Part shown: one piece after another, positions 7,500 through 15,254 of the stretch
Position numbering within the stretch: position 1 is the stretch's first letter
Layout: every line of letters starts with the position of its first letter
Assembly: GCF_004087915.1 (NCBI RefSeq)
Contig: NZ_CP035108.1
Location: 1,426,001 to 1,490,000, forward strand
Source: Geovibrio thiophilus
Lineage (GTDB): Bacteria > Chrysiogenota > Deferribacteres > Deferribacterales > Geovibrionaceae
Direction: 5' to 3'
Length of the DNA stretch: 64,000 nt
Made by a program: the position numbers and the translations under genes
Notes under the pieces: generated by a model
Told to the model about the DNA's origin: nothing
The model's input: the letters and a program-made list of their open reading frames with translations, nothing else
Database searches by the model: none

Positions 7500-8938
7500 G
7501 CTTCTTCCTCTTCAATAGTTCTGGCGGGTCTTTCAAACAGGGTGGCGACAAAGGTGTTGCCGCCTTTTTTATTTTTCTCCAATGTGATTGAGCCGTCGTA
7601 AAGCCCTGTAATGTGCTTAACTATTGACAGACCGAGACCTGTGCCGGTAAGGTTTCTGTTTTTAGATTTATTTACAGTGTAGAAGCGTTCAAATATCCGT
7701 TCCTTTTCCTCATCGGGAATGGCGGGACCCTCATCCGATACACGTATCACCGTTTCATCATCCTTTCTGCTTACGTTTATCTCTATGACTTTGCTGCTGC
7801 TGTATTTGTGTGCGTTGTCAGTGAGGTTTGTGAGCAGTGTCATAAAATGCTCTCTGAGCACAGGCACTTCCGTGCAATCCGCATTGAGAACTGTTTTTAT
7901 TTCAAATCCCTCGTACCGTTCTTCAATCTCCGCCAATGCGGAATCAAGCTGCAAAGGTTCGTCCACACTGAACCCATCCGGAATATGCTCAAGCCTGTGG
8001 AGCTCCAGAATGTCGTTTATTATATTATTCAGCCGTTTTGAGTTGCTGTGGATGATAGTGAGAAACTTCTCAAGGTTTTTCTTATCCACCGAGGTGTTGC
8101 CGAGAAGTGTCTCCGCATAGCCCATAATCATGGCAAGAGGAGTCTTGAGCTCGTGGGTAATGTTGCCGATAAGTTCAGTTTTAAAGTCCTCATACTGGGT
8201 TCGTTCGGTTATGTTGTAGAGAACTATGAGGATTTCATTGTCGAGATAGCGCACATGAACATCGAACATCTTCTGTCTCAGTTCAAGGTGATGTATGCTG
8301 TCCTCTGTTTTTTCCAGAATCCTGCTTATAAAGCTTATTACATCCATATTGTTGACGGAATCCACAATATTCCTGCCGAGGGTCAGTTCGGCGCCCAAGT
8401 GTTCCACTGCCTTCCGGTTGAAGTGCTTTATTCTGTATGATGTGTCCAGAAGAATGATTCCTTCGTTGAGGATAGTGAAAACATGCTGGAGTTTGTGGCG
8501 TTCGTTTTCAAGCTCATTCTGCTTTTTTGTCATTGAACTGTACATACGGTGAAAGATGTCTGAGACTTTTGACATGGTTTTGTCGCCGAAAACAGGGAAG
8601 TTTATGTTTTTATCCCCCGCTTCTATCCGGTCGGCGATTTGGGCGAGCTTCCGCATGGGAACGGAAATTCTGCCCGCCAGAAGAAAAGATATAAGACCGG
8701 ACGTGGCGACTGATAAAAGAATCAGCCGGAAGTTGTAGTCAAGGGTTCTGCGGTTATGCTCCGACGCTTCGGTTTCGGTGAGGTTCTCTGAGAGGATTTC
8801 GCTTTTGCCTCTGAGTTCGTGGGCGTGAGGCGCAGTCAGAGCATCTTCCGCCAGCCTGCCGGAATAGTGCAGAGTAAGCATCAGCACTAAAGTGACAGGA
8901 ACGAATATGGTGAAAAAGATGCTGACGAAGAGCCTCAT
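7496..8938 (-). CDS. phoR: PhoR-like membrane sensor histidine kinase
   Basis: A 480-residue sensor kinase. Two membrane helices (about residues 3-24 and 71-88) flank a short periplasmic loop; a HAMP segment (89-140) and a PAS-like domain (about 148-245) follow. The HisKA motif IGNITHELKTPLAMIMGY carries the phosphorylated His262. The ATPase domain shows an N box (TDNAHKYSS), a G1 box (VSDEGPAIPDEEKERIFERF) and a G2 box (GTGLGLSIVKH). It overlaps the response regulator gene by 4 bp, and phoU lies upstream on the same strand, which points to phosphate sensing. The gene name rests on this context and on the TM-HAMP-PAS layout. It ends in a 4-bp convergent overlap with terC. Confidence 0.88.
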   Translation of the reverse strand: MRLFVSIFFTIFVPVTLVLMLTLHYSGRLAEDALTAPHAHELRGKSEILSENLTETEASEHNRRTLDYNFRLILLSVATSGLISFLLAGRISVPMRKLAQIADRIEAGDKNINFPVFGDKTMSKVSDIFHRMYSSMTKKQNELENERHKLQHVFTILNEGIILLDTSYRIKHFNRKAVEHLGAELTLGRNIVDSVNNMDVISFISRILEKTEDSIHHLELRQKMFDVHVRYLDNEILIVLYNITERTQYEDFKTELIGNITHELKTPLAMIMGYAETLLGNTSVDKKNLEKFLTIIHSNSKRLNNIINDILELHRLEHIPDGFSVDEPLQLDSALAEIEERYEGFEIKTVLNADCTEVPVLREHFMTLLTNLTDNAHKYSSSKVIEINVSRKDDETVIRVSDEGPAIPDEEKERIFERFYTVNKSKNRNLTGTGLGLSIVKHITGLYDGSITLEKNKKGGNTFVATLFERPARTIEEEEA

Positions 8939-9606
8939 GTATCGGCGCGGTAGCCTATTTTCGGTACTGATTTGATGATTTTCCCCCTATCTCCCAGCTT
9001 CTTTCTCAGTGAGGATATGTGAGTGTCCACTGTTCTGGAGTATACATCGGTGTCATATCCCCATACCGCGTTTAAGAGCTGGTTTCTGGTGAAGACTCTT
9101 TTCGGGTTGCGCAGGAAGGTGACAAGCAGCTCGTATTCCTTGTTGGTGAGGACTATTTCGTCTCCGTCCGCCTTTACTGTGTAGTTGACCGTGTCGATGG
9201 TAATGCCCGATTCGGAGATGATTTTGTTTTCCATGGCGGGTGTACGGCGGAGGATCGCCTTAACCTTCGCCGCGAGAATATTCATGCTGAAAGGCTTGGT
9301 GAGATAATCATCAGCGCCGTTTTCCAGTCCTTTGATTATGTCGTTCTCTGTGTTTTTAGCGGAGATTATTATTACGGGTATGTGGATGTATTTCTGGTTA
9401 TGGCGGACTATGCTGAGGAAATCCATCCCTTTGAGCCCGGGAAGCATCAGATCGAGAAGTATAACATCAGGGCTGAAGTTTTCGAGGTGGATTAGTCCGT
9501 CATTAGCGTCCGCGGAACAGATTACTTCATAGTTTTTCTGTTCCATGTTGAATTTGATGAGGTCGCTCATCTCCTCGTGGTCTTCAATTACCAGTATTTT
9601 TATCAT
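8935..9606 (-). CDS. phoB: PhoB-like OmpR-family response regulator
   Basis: A 223-residue two-domain regulator. The receiver domain (1-120) has the acidic pair near residues 9-10 (IEDH), phosphoacceptor Asp52 (VILLDLMLPG) and the conserved Lys in DDYLTKPFS. The C-terminal winged helix (about 128-223) has the OmpR-type VLTNKEYELLVTFLRNP and RTVDTHISSLRKKLGD. The start is preceded by AAAGGAG. It overlaps the kinase by 4 bp and follows phoU by 54 bp; a bulged hairpin (9626-9648) lies in that gap. Most likely it activates phosphate-starvation genes, though no pst transport genes are in the window. Confidence 0.9.
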   Translation of the reverse strand: MIKILVIEDHEEMSDLIKFNMEQKNYEVICSADANDGLIHLENFSPDVILLDLMLPGLKGMDFLSIVRHNQKYIHIPVIIISAKNTENDIIKGLENGADDYLTKPFSMNILAAKVKAILRRTPAMENKIISESGITIDTVNYTVKADGDEIVLTNKEYELLVTFLRNPKRVFTRNQLLNAVWGYDTDVYSRTVDTHISSLRKKLGDRGKIIKSVPKIGYRADT

Positions 9607-9660
9607 ATAGACTCCTTTCCGGCACGCCTGCGGGCAGACCCGTCAGGCATGCTGCGTCCG

Positions 9661-10320
9661 TCAGTCCAGTTTCTGGTGGCGTACAATCTTTCCTTCCACC
9701 ATGAAATAGACAAGCTCGGCTATGTTTGTTGCGTGGTCGGCTATGCGCTCTATGCACCTTGTTATCTGCATCAGGGATATTACCCCTGTTGTTTTTTTGA
9801 TGTCTTCGGCGATGTAGGTGAGCAGCTCACGGATTATCTGCGAGTGCAGACCGTCAATTATATCGTCTCTTTTTATGACGTGATAGGCAGCGCCGGTGTC
9901 CTTGTTGAAGTAGGCGTTCACGGCGTCATTCAGCATAACGGCGGATGCCTCGCCCATTTTAGGCAGGTCAATGTACGGCTTTATCTGCGGTATTTCATTC
10001 AGCCTTAATACTTCCTTCGCTATATCAACGCTGTAGTCGCCTATGCGTTCAAGATCGACAATAATTCTGGAGGCAGTGAGGACAAAGCGGAGATCCACTG
10101 CCTTCGGTTCGTACAGGGCAAGTATCTTGCGGCAGAGGGCGTCCACCTCTATATCGAGGTTGTCTACCTTGTCATCCCACGCGATGATTTCTCTCGCGAG
10201 ATCGCTGTTGCGATCAACAAGGCTTTTTACTGAGCCTTCGATCATGGTTTCGCACTCTTTTGCCATTTCCGCTATCAGAGCCTTAAGCCTGATATAATCA
10301 GTTTCATGCTGCTGTGACAT
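9661..10320 (-). CDS. phoU: Phosphate signalling regulator PhoU
   Basis: A PhoU protein made of two three-helix bundles, the negative modulator that links phosphate transport to PhoR. Repeat signatures are LERIGDYSVDIAKEVLRL (first half) and IERIADHATNIAELVYFMVE (second half), with the metal-coordinating E/DxxxD patterns typical of the family. The start is placed at ATG 10320 (MSQQHETDYI) because AAGGGG precedes it; an in-frame ATG 18 bases upstream lacks a ribosome site. Length (219 residues) is normal. It leads the phoU-phoB-phoR minus-strand unit and is divergent from the DtxR-type gene. Confidence 0.94.
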   Translation of the reverse strand: MSQQHETDYIRLKALIAEMAKECETMIEGSVKSLVDRNSDLAREIIAWDDKVDNLDIEVDALCRKILALYEPKAVDLRFVLTASRIIVDLERIGDYSVDIAKEVLRLNEIPQIKPYIDLPKMGEASAVMLNDAVNAYFNKDTGAAYHVIKRDDIIDGLHSQIIRELLTYIAEDIKKTTGVISLMQITRCIERIADHATNIAELVYFMVEGKIVRHQKLD

Positions 10321-10638
10321 ATAACACCCCTTCATCAAACATAAATGTTATATTCATCCGCATATGCAGGGTTTGAAGTCTGTACATATTGCCTGTGGAG
10401 AATACTTAAAATCATTATATCAAAGACGCCGGCTTATGAAACAGGTTTAAGCCGCACTTTGAAAAACAATTTAACATATTTTAATTCTGTGGAGTCAATG
10501 TGAGAGAAATGTCAAATAGATGTTAATTAATTTATTTTCTCCGGCGTATGAAACTTTTTTGAACCTATATACATAATTTGGCTTTCAATTCTTTTTAGAC
10601 TGTATTAAACTTTGTTAGACAAAAACGCAGGAGTGTTT
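10321..10638. promoter_or_regulatory. Divergent promoter region between phoU and dtxR-type gene
   Basis: About 320 bp, AT-rich, without a gene. It must contain the promoters for the two divergent genes. Two copies of TTAGAC (near 10597 and 10614) flank the stretch just before the dtxR-type start and could be a half-site pair for an autoregulatory protein. No Pho-box consensus could be recognised with confidence. Confidence 0.35.
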
Positions 10639-11067
10639 ATGAGAGACAGAGAACTTTCCGGCAGCATGGAAGATTACCTTGAAACCATTCTGCTGCTTCA
10701 AAAGGAAAACCCCGTTGCCAGAGCGAAAGAGATTTCGGAAAAGCTCGGTGTTAAGATGTCGTCGGTAACCAACGCACTCAAGCATCTTTCCGAAAAAGGA
10801 TTCATTAACTACGACCGCTACAGCTTCATCACCCTCACAAAAGAGGGCGAAAAATACGCTGAGAACATCTTCCTCCGTCATGAGGTTCTTAAAAAGTTCC
10901 TTAAGACAGTTGTGGGCTTGAGCGAAGACCACGCAGAGGAGAACGCCTGTCGTATGGAACACGTCATGGATATGGACGTAATCAGCAGGATCAACAAGCT
11001 TGTGGAGTTTCTTGAGAGGGAAAATGTCTCTCAGGAGTTTAAAAAGTATCTCGACGAAAAAAATTAA
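10639..11067 (+). CDS. DtxR/MntR-family metal-dependent transcriptional regulator
   Basis: A 142-residue iron- or manganese-responsive repressor. The N-terminal winged helix (SGSMEDYLETILLLQ ... AKEISEKLGVKMSSVTNALKHL) has the metal-site Asp and Glu of the SMEDYLE motif. The dimerisation helix carries RHEVLKKFL and ENACRMEHVMD; the Cys-x2-Glu-His arrangement is closer to iron-type DtxR/IdeR (CRWEH) than to manganese-type MntR, which has Glu in place of Cys. It lacks the C-terminal SH3-like domain of full-length DtxR. The start at 10639 is chosen for AGGAG six bases upstream; the longer reading from 10612 has none. Target genes are not evident in the window. Confidence 0.9.
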   Translation: MRDRELSGSMEDYLETILLLQKENPVARAKEISEKLGVKMSSVTNALKHLSEKGFINYDRYSFITLTKEGEKYAENIFLRHEVLKKFLKTVVGLSEDHAEENACRMEHVMDMDVISRINKLVEFLERENVSQEFKKYLDEKN

Positions 11068-11154
11068 ACATGCTTCACCGGGGCGGTCTGTAAGAGTCTG
11101 CCCTGACTGATTACAAAAGATGTAACAGGCTTGTTGGTATCTATTCTCACTCAA

Positions 11155-11184
11155 TCCCCCTTTATTAAAGGGGGAAGTTATTGC
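11155..11184 (+). repeat. CCCCCTTTATTAAAGGGGG palindromic repeat, copy 1
   Basis: A near-perfect palindrome with TCCCCCTTTA pairing with TAAAGGGGGA, followed by AGTTATTGC. The same 30 bases recur at 52331-52360. A degenerate second arm (CCTCCTTTCTCAAAGGAG) follows at about 11201. It is of the short intergenic REP-like type found in many genomes. Confidence 0.8.
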
Positions 11185-11282
11185 CGTAAAAATAAACCTT
11201 CCTCCTTTCTCAAAGGAGTACAGGAGAGGATTTATGCAGATATATACTTTTTTACTTTTGAAAGGATTTTATCAACAAGATG

Positions 11283-11313
11283 GGCAGCCTTAAAGAGGCT
11301 GTCTTTATTTTTT
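11283..11313 (+). terminator. Intrinsic terminator between convergent dtxR-type and trmJ genes
   Basis: An 8-bp stem (GGCAGCCT / AGGCTGTC) with loop TAAAG is followed on the plus strand by TTTATTTTTT. It would end transcripts arriving from the dtxR-type gene; its T-run overlaps the last codons of the convergent trmJ. Confidence 0.75.
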
Positions 11314-12039
11314 CAGGGTTCTGATCTCCCTGAGCAGCTTTCCCGTTACAGAAGTGAGCAGATTCATTTCCCTTTCCGACCATTCCTTAGAATCGAAAAG
11401 CAAGCCTATTTCCCGTAGCCGGACATCATTATTCTGGCTGTTCAGGTAGCCTGAAATCCTGAGCAGTTCAGCCAGCTTGCTCTTGAAACGCTGTTTTTGC
11501 TCAACAGAGGCGAAATCGGGCTTGCCTGCTTTTATTTCCGTATTCGTCATGGCGTCTCTCAGCCCCCACAGTACGGCTAGTACGGCGTGAGACAGGTTCA
11601 TGCTCGGACAGGCGTCCTCCGTGGGCAGGGCGACCCTGTAGCGGCACGCTGAGAGGTGTTCGTTGGAGAGTCCCCGTGCTTCGTTGCCGAAAAGCAGACC
11701 GACTGTCTTCCCTGCCGTTATTTCGGTTTTGACAGCCTCGGCAAGAGCGGAGTAGGGGAGCGACAGCCCGTCATTCCATGGATTTCTGGGACTGAATCCT
11801 ATTATGGTGTCTGTTTGGGAGACAAGTTCCGTGAACGAGCCTTGCTTAACTGCGCCGTCAAGGATGCGGGAAGCATGCACCGCATACATTGACGCACCCA
11901 GTTCCCTTCCGGAAAGAGCGCCGGTGAAGCTGAGCCTGTCAAATCCGGTATTTGCCATTATTCTGGCTACATATCCCAGATTAACCGCTCCTTCTGTTTC
12001 AGATAAAAGTACGGTGATTCTTTCCTTCGGGTCTGTCAT
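11305..12039 (-). CDS. trmJ: TrmJ/SpoU-family RNA 2'-O-methyltransferase
   Basis: A 244-residue SPOUT methyltransferase of the TrmJ type, which 2'-O-methylates position 32 in certain tRNAs. The trefoil-knot SAM site is shown by VLLSETEGAVNLGYVARIM at the N-terminus, GLLFGNEARGLSNEHL (motif 2) and ACPSMNLSHAVLAVLWGL (motif 3). The C-terminal helical extension (about 165-244) is the TrmJ-type tail. It directly abuts the transglycosylase gene upstream (stop and start adjacent), so the two are co-transcribed. The TrmJ rather than TrmL assignment rests on the length and the C-terminal extension. Confidence 0.88.
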   Translation of the reverse strand: MTDPKERITVLLSETEGAVNLGYVARIMANTGFDRLSFTGALSGRELGASMYAVHASRILDGAVKQGSFTELVSQTDTIIGFSPRNPWNDGLSLPYSALAEAVKTEITAGKTVGLLFGNEARGLSNEHLSACRYRVALPTEDACPSMNLSHAVLAVLWGLRDAMTNTEIKAGKPDFASVEQKQRFKSKLAELLRISGYLNSQNNDVRLREIGLLFDSKEWSEREMNLLTSVTGKLLREIRTLKK

Positions 12040-12732
12040 TCAGGCTTTATTGCTGAGACTCAGCATCAGACGGTAGTTTTTCATTACTTTGCTGTAATAC
12101 ACCTGCGGCAGTCCTGTTCCGCTCTGGAGCTTCTTGCGCAGGTTCCCCGGCCCGAGGTTATAGGCGATGATGGCGTGTTTCTGATTGTCGTATTTATCCA
12201 TGAGGTATGAGAGATAGCCTATGCCGAGTTTGATATTTGTGACGGGGTCAAAAAGCTCGTCAGCCCTTCGTATGTTCACATCCGCCTTTTGGTCGGAGAT
12301 GTAGCGGGCGGTGCCGGGCAGAAGCTGCATAAGCCCCATTGCGCCCTTGTTTGACACTGAATGCCTGTTGAATGAGCTTTCCGTCTTGATTACCGCAAGC
12401 ACGAGATACGGATCCAGATTGTGCTTGCGTGATTCGCTGACTATTAAATAAGCCAGATCCATTGTGGTCAGCCCGCCCTGAGAGCGGCTGAATGTTGATA
12501 AAATATCCCTGACATCCAAAACCTGTGTTGCGAATGTCATTTTTTCCCTTTCGGCGTTCAGTTTCTCTGATACGCTTACCATTTTGCTCTGCTGTTCCTG
12601 CGCTTTTTCTTCCATGCCGCCGAGATTGTAGTTTACGATGTTGAGGAAGAAGAAGTTCACGGCAAGCAGGAAGAATATAAACACTGACAGCATCAGCGCT
12701 ATAGGTCTAGCCTGCATTTCGATAGCTTTCAT
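12040..12732 (-). CDS. Membrane-anchored lytic transglycosylase (SLT domain)
   Basis: A 230-residue peptidoglycan-cleaving enzyme. One N-terminal membrane helix (about residues 12-32) is followed by a short coiled stalk (EEKAQEQQSKMVSVSEKLNA). The SLT domain begins near residue 90: AVIKTESSFNRHSVSNKGA carries the catalytic Glu in ES-S-F, then GLMQLLPGTAR, and AIIAYNLGPGNL with the conserved YN-GPG. It is therefore held at the periplasmic face of the inner membrane. trmJ follows immediately on the same strand. The match to the SLT family is clear; the specific paralogue name is not. Confidence 0.9.
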   Translation of the reverse strand: MKAIEMQARPIALMLSVFIFFLLAVNFFFLNIVNYNLGGMEEKAQEQQSKMVSVSEKLNAEREKMTFATQVLDVRDILSTFSRSQGGLTTMDLAYLIVSESRKHNLDPYLVLAVIKTESSFNRHSVSNKGAMGLMQLLPGTARYISDQKADVNIRRADELFDPVTNIKLGIGYLSYLMDKYDNQKHAIIAYNLGPGNLRKKLQSGTGLPQVYYSKVMKNYRLMLSLSNKA

Positions 12733-12937
12733 TCTTTAAATGACGCTCCTTGCGTAAATTAGGTTCGTATTAACGGACAAATCATTCTCTGAAGAATTCA
12801 GAGTACAAAACCTTAATTTTTATATCGTCATGCTTCTTGTTGCGAAAAAATAGTCCATGGAGTATGAACTGTAAAGTGAAAAAATTACACTTCGCTCAAA
12901 AACACTGACAGAATAAAGGAAAAAAAGTTAAATTTTT

Positions 12938-13618
12938 ATGTTTATATTTCCTCCGCTCTTCAAAGCCGAATTTGTAAAACGCTATAAAAGGTTTTTCACC
13001 GATGTGATGAAGGATGACAATATAACGGTGGTTCATAACCCCAACACCGGTTCCATGAAAAACCTCCTCACTGCCGGAAATCCCGTGCTGTGCTCCGTTT
13101 CCGACAACCCTGCCCGCAAGCTGCCCTGCACTCTGGAGGCTATGTGCGTAAACAGGGAGTGGCTCATTGTCAATACTATGGTTGTCAACCGAATCGCCGA
13201 AAGCGCCATAACGGACGGCGAGATAGATGAATTAGGCAATGTGAGCCTGTGCCGCAGGGAGTATGCGTATGATGAGGCGAGGCTTGACTTCTATGTGGAG
13301 TCCGACAGGGGAAAGTTCCTGATAGAGGTGAAGAACTGTACCTTGTATGATGATGAAACGGTTATGTTCCCCGATGCGGTTACAACGAGAGGAAAAAAGC
13401 ATCTTGAAGTGCTTCAGAGAGCGGTGAAAGAGGGCTACACCGCCTGCATGCTTTATATGTGTCAGGTCAGGCGGAAGTCTTTCCGTCCGGCTCATGAGAT
13501 AGATCCCGCATACGCCGCCGAATTTGAACGGGCGAAAGCCGCCGGAGTAAAAATTCTGGTTTATTACACTGACTTTGATCCTGAGGAGGGAACGGTGAGG
13601 CTGAGGAAGATGGTTTAA
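12938..13618 (+). CDS. sfsA: SfsA family protein
   Basis: A 226-residue SfsA (sugar fermentation stimulation) homologue. The N-terminal OB-like part shows KAEFVKRYKRFF and HNPNTGSMKNLL (family consensus HvpNtGrm); the C-terminal nuclease-like part has ARLDFYVESDRGKFLIEVKN (the D...EVK core of PD-(D/E)XK folds), FPDAVTTRGKKHLEVL and AAGVKILVY. Length and motif order are normal. The family is broadly conserved and proposed to bind or process nucleic acid; its cellular function is not settled. The gene stands alone between a divergent transglycosylase and convergent holA. Confidence 0.92.
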   Translation: MFIFPPLFKAEFVKRYKRFFTDVMKDDNITVVHNPNTGSMKNLLTAGNPVLCSVSDNPARKLPCTLEAMCVNREWLIVNTMVVNRIAESAITDGEIDELGNVSLCRREYAYDEARLDFYVESDRGKFLIEVKNCTLYDDETVMFPDAVTTRGKKHLEVLQRAVKEGYTACMLYMCQVRRKSFRPAHEIDPAYAAEFERAKAAGVKILVYYTDFDPEEGTVRLRKMV

Positions 13619-13885
13619 GTCTGCTGAGTCCTGCTCTGCTTACGGATGAATGCGTCGGTTTTGTCTTTATCTTTAATAGGTGAAAGTATAAGTATCTGTC
13701 CGTCTGTGGTTATTTAAAAAGCTGTTTCTGAGTTTGCTCCAAGCAGTTGCAGAATGGGATTTTCAATAACGAGTGCCAGACTGTTCCCGTGTTTTGTCAG
13801 GTTTTTTATCATGCCACGCTCCGAAGGCTGTACAATGTTATAATGTTTTTATGGCACCAATCTGTACATGCTGTCAGAGTAACGC

Positions 13886-14773
13886 TTACATACACCCAAT
13901 CAGCGTATAAACCGCGTCTGTGTCTCTGATTTGTCCGGTTTTGATTTTGTAGTCCAGCTCGGCGAATTGTCCGGCAAGGACGGCAAGTTCAGAGGGCTTC
14001 CATTTGGATGCGTCCGATTTGATTTTATTGAGAATAAACATCCGCTCCTGAAGGGCGGAAGGAACTTTTTTCTGTAAGTATACCTGTTTCATTCTGCGGG
14101 CAAGGAGAACAAATATGATAGTTACCGCTTCGCCCCCTTTTATAAGGCTGTTGAGGATTCGGACGCACGCCTTGCGGTCGCGTCCGGCGAAGCTGTCAAT
14201 AAACGCGAATATATTTTCCTGCTTTTCGGCAGTGATAAGCTTGAGAATATCGTCCGATGAAGCGGGCTTTTTGTGGGCGTAATACAGTGAGAGCTTGTCA
14301 ACTTCGCTTCTTATCTGCTTTATATCTCCGCCGAAGATGTCATATATTTCGTCCGCACAGCCTTGGTTGCAGGGGAGGGAGTGCTTCTCAAACGCAGCCT
14401 TGACTTCCATAACGCTGTCACGGCGGGTTTTCTTCTTCTCAATTATTGTCCTGAATCCCTGAAACGCTCCCAGTTTCTTTTCGGCGTCGGCAGCCGCAGT
14501 GAGAACTATCACCGCCTCAGGGCATCTGTGTGCCTGATTCATGAAGGCTTCAAGCTCTTTTATTTTATCGGCGTTATGCACAACTGCGAGCTTTACCGGA
14601 TTGAAAAGGGAAGGGGAGGAGACAAAACTGAAAAAATCGGACAGGTTAATTTCGTCTCCGAACCATACCGTGTCCTCCGGATCGTCCATGGACGCACGCA
14701 CTTTTTCTGTTTCCTCATCAATAAACCCTGCCGAGCCGAGGACTATAAGCTTGGAATCATGGTCTGAAGGCAT
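13886..14773 (-). CDS. holA: DNA polymerase III delta subunit
   Basis: A 295-residue HolA, the clamp-loader subunit that opens the beta sliding clamp. It has the AAA+-like N-terminal domain without a working P-loop, as usual, with an early LFNPVKLAVVHNADKIKE stretch, and the conserved central DIYDIFGGDIKQIRSEVDKL region followed by ENIFAFIDSFAGRD. The C-terminal helical collar holds RRMKQVYLQKK and AELDYKIKTGQI. It overlaps lptE by 17 bp; leuS-lptE-holA in this order is a common conserved block in Gram-negative bacteria, which supports the assignment. Confidence 0.92.
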   Translation of the reverse strand: MPSDHDSKLIVLGSAGFIDEETEKVRASMDDPEDTVWFGDEINLSDFFSFVSSPSLFNPVKLAVVHNADKIKELEAFMNQAHRCPEAVIVLTAAADAEKKLGAFQGFRTIIEKKKTRRDSVMEVKAAFEKHSLPCNQGCADEIYDIFGGDIKQIRSEVDKLSLYYAHKKPASSDDILKLITAEKQENIFAFIDSFAGRDRKACVRILNSLIKGGEAVTIIFVLLARRMKQVYLQKKVPSALQERMFILNKIKSDASKWKPSELAVLAGQFAELDYKIKTGQIRDTDAVYTLIGCM

Positions 14774-15254
14774 GGTAAAAATCCGTTAAAGACTGCTTGA
14801 TAACATAATTTATAGCGTCTGTTCTGTTCCGTTTGTTTGTACCTATGTCGCTTGTGAGGTCGTATACAGTTCTGCCGGAGAAATTTCCGGTGAAGACTTC
14901 CTTTCCGGTTCTGTCATGTATTATTATTTCCAGCTCGCAGGTAACGGACGAGGTTCCTGTCTGTCCCGTTTTTGTTACGATTCTGGATTCAAAATTGAGC
15001 TTTCTGAGGCGGAGATCCGCTATGTATCTGCTTTTGCCGTTATCTCCCAGTGCGCTTCTGCCGCTGAAGAAGTTGACGGCGACATCCTCAATCTCTCTTT
15101 CAAGATCCGGTTCGGAAGACATGTTATAGACGCTGTTGATGCTCAGGGTATAGTTTGCCCTTTCCTCCAGACCGGCTATTTTGTATCCGCAGCCGCTTAT
15201 CACGAAAAAAGTGAGAATAAGGGCGGTCAGCCCGCCCCTTAAGCTTTTGAACAT
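14757..15254 (-). CDS. lptE: LPS-assembly lipoprotein LptE
   Basis: A 165-residue outer-membrane lipoprotein that plugs the LptD barrel in lipopolysaccharide export. The signal peptide ends in a lipobox (VISGCGYKIAG), where the mature N-terminus C-G-Y-x-(A/F) is typical of LptE. The rest is the alpha/beta fold with SINSVYNMSSEPDLEREIED and a late DLTSDIGTNKRNRTDAINYV stretch. It sits directly after leuS and overlaps holA, the classic neighbourhood. Its presence indicates an LPS-bearing outer membrane. Confidence 0.9.
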   Translation of the reverse strand: MFKSLRGGLTALILTFFVISGCGYKIAGLEERANYTLSINSVYNMSSEPDLEREIEDVAVNFFSGRSALGDNGKSRYIADLRLRKLNFESRIVTKTGQTGTSSVTCELEIIIHDRTGKEVFTGNFSGRTVYDLTSDIGTNKRNRTDAINYVIKQSLTDFYHAFRP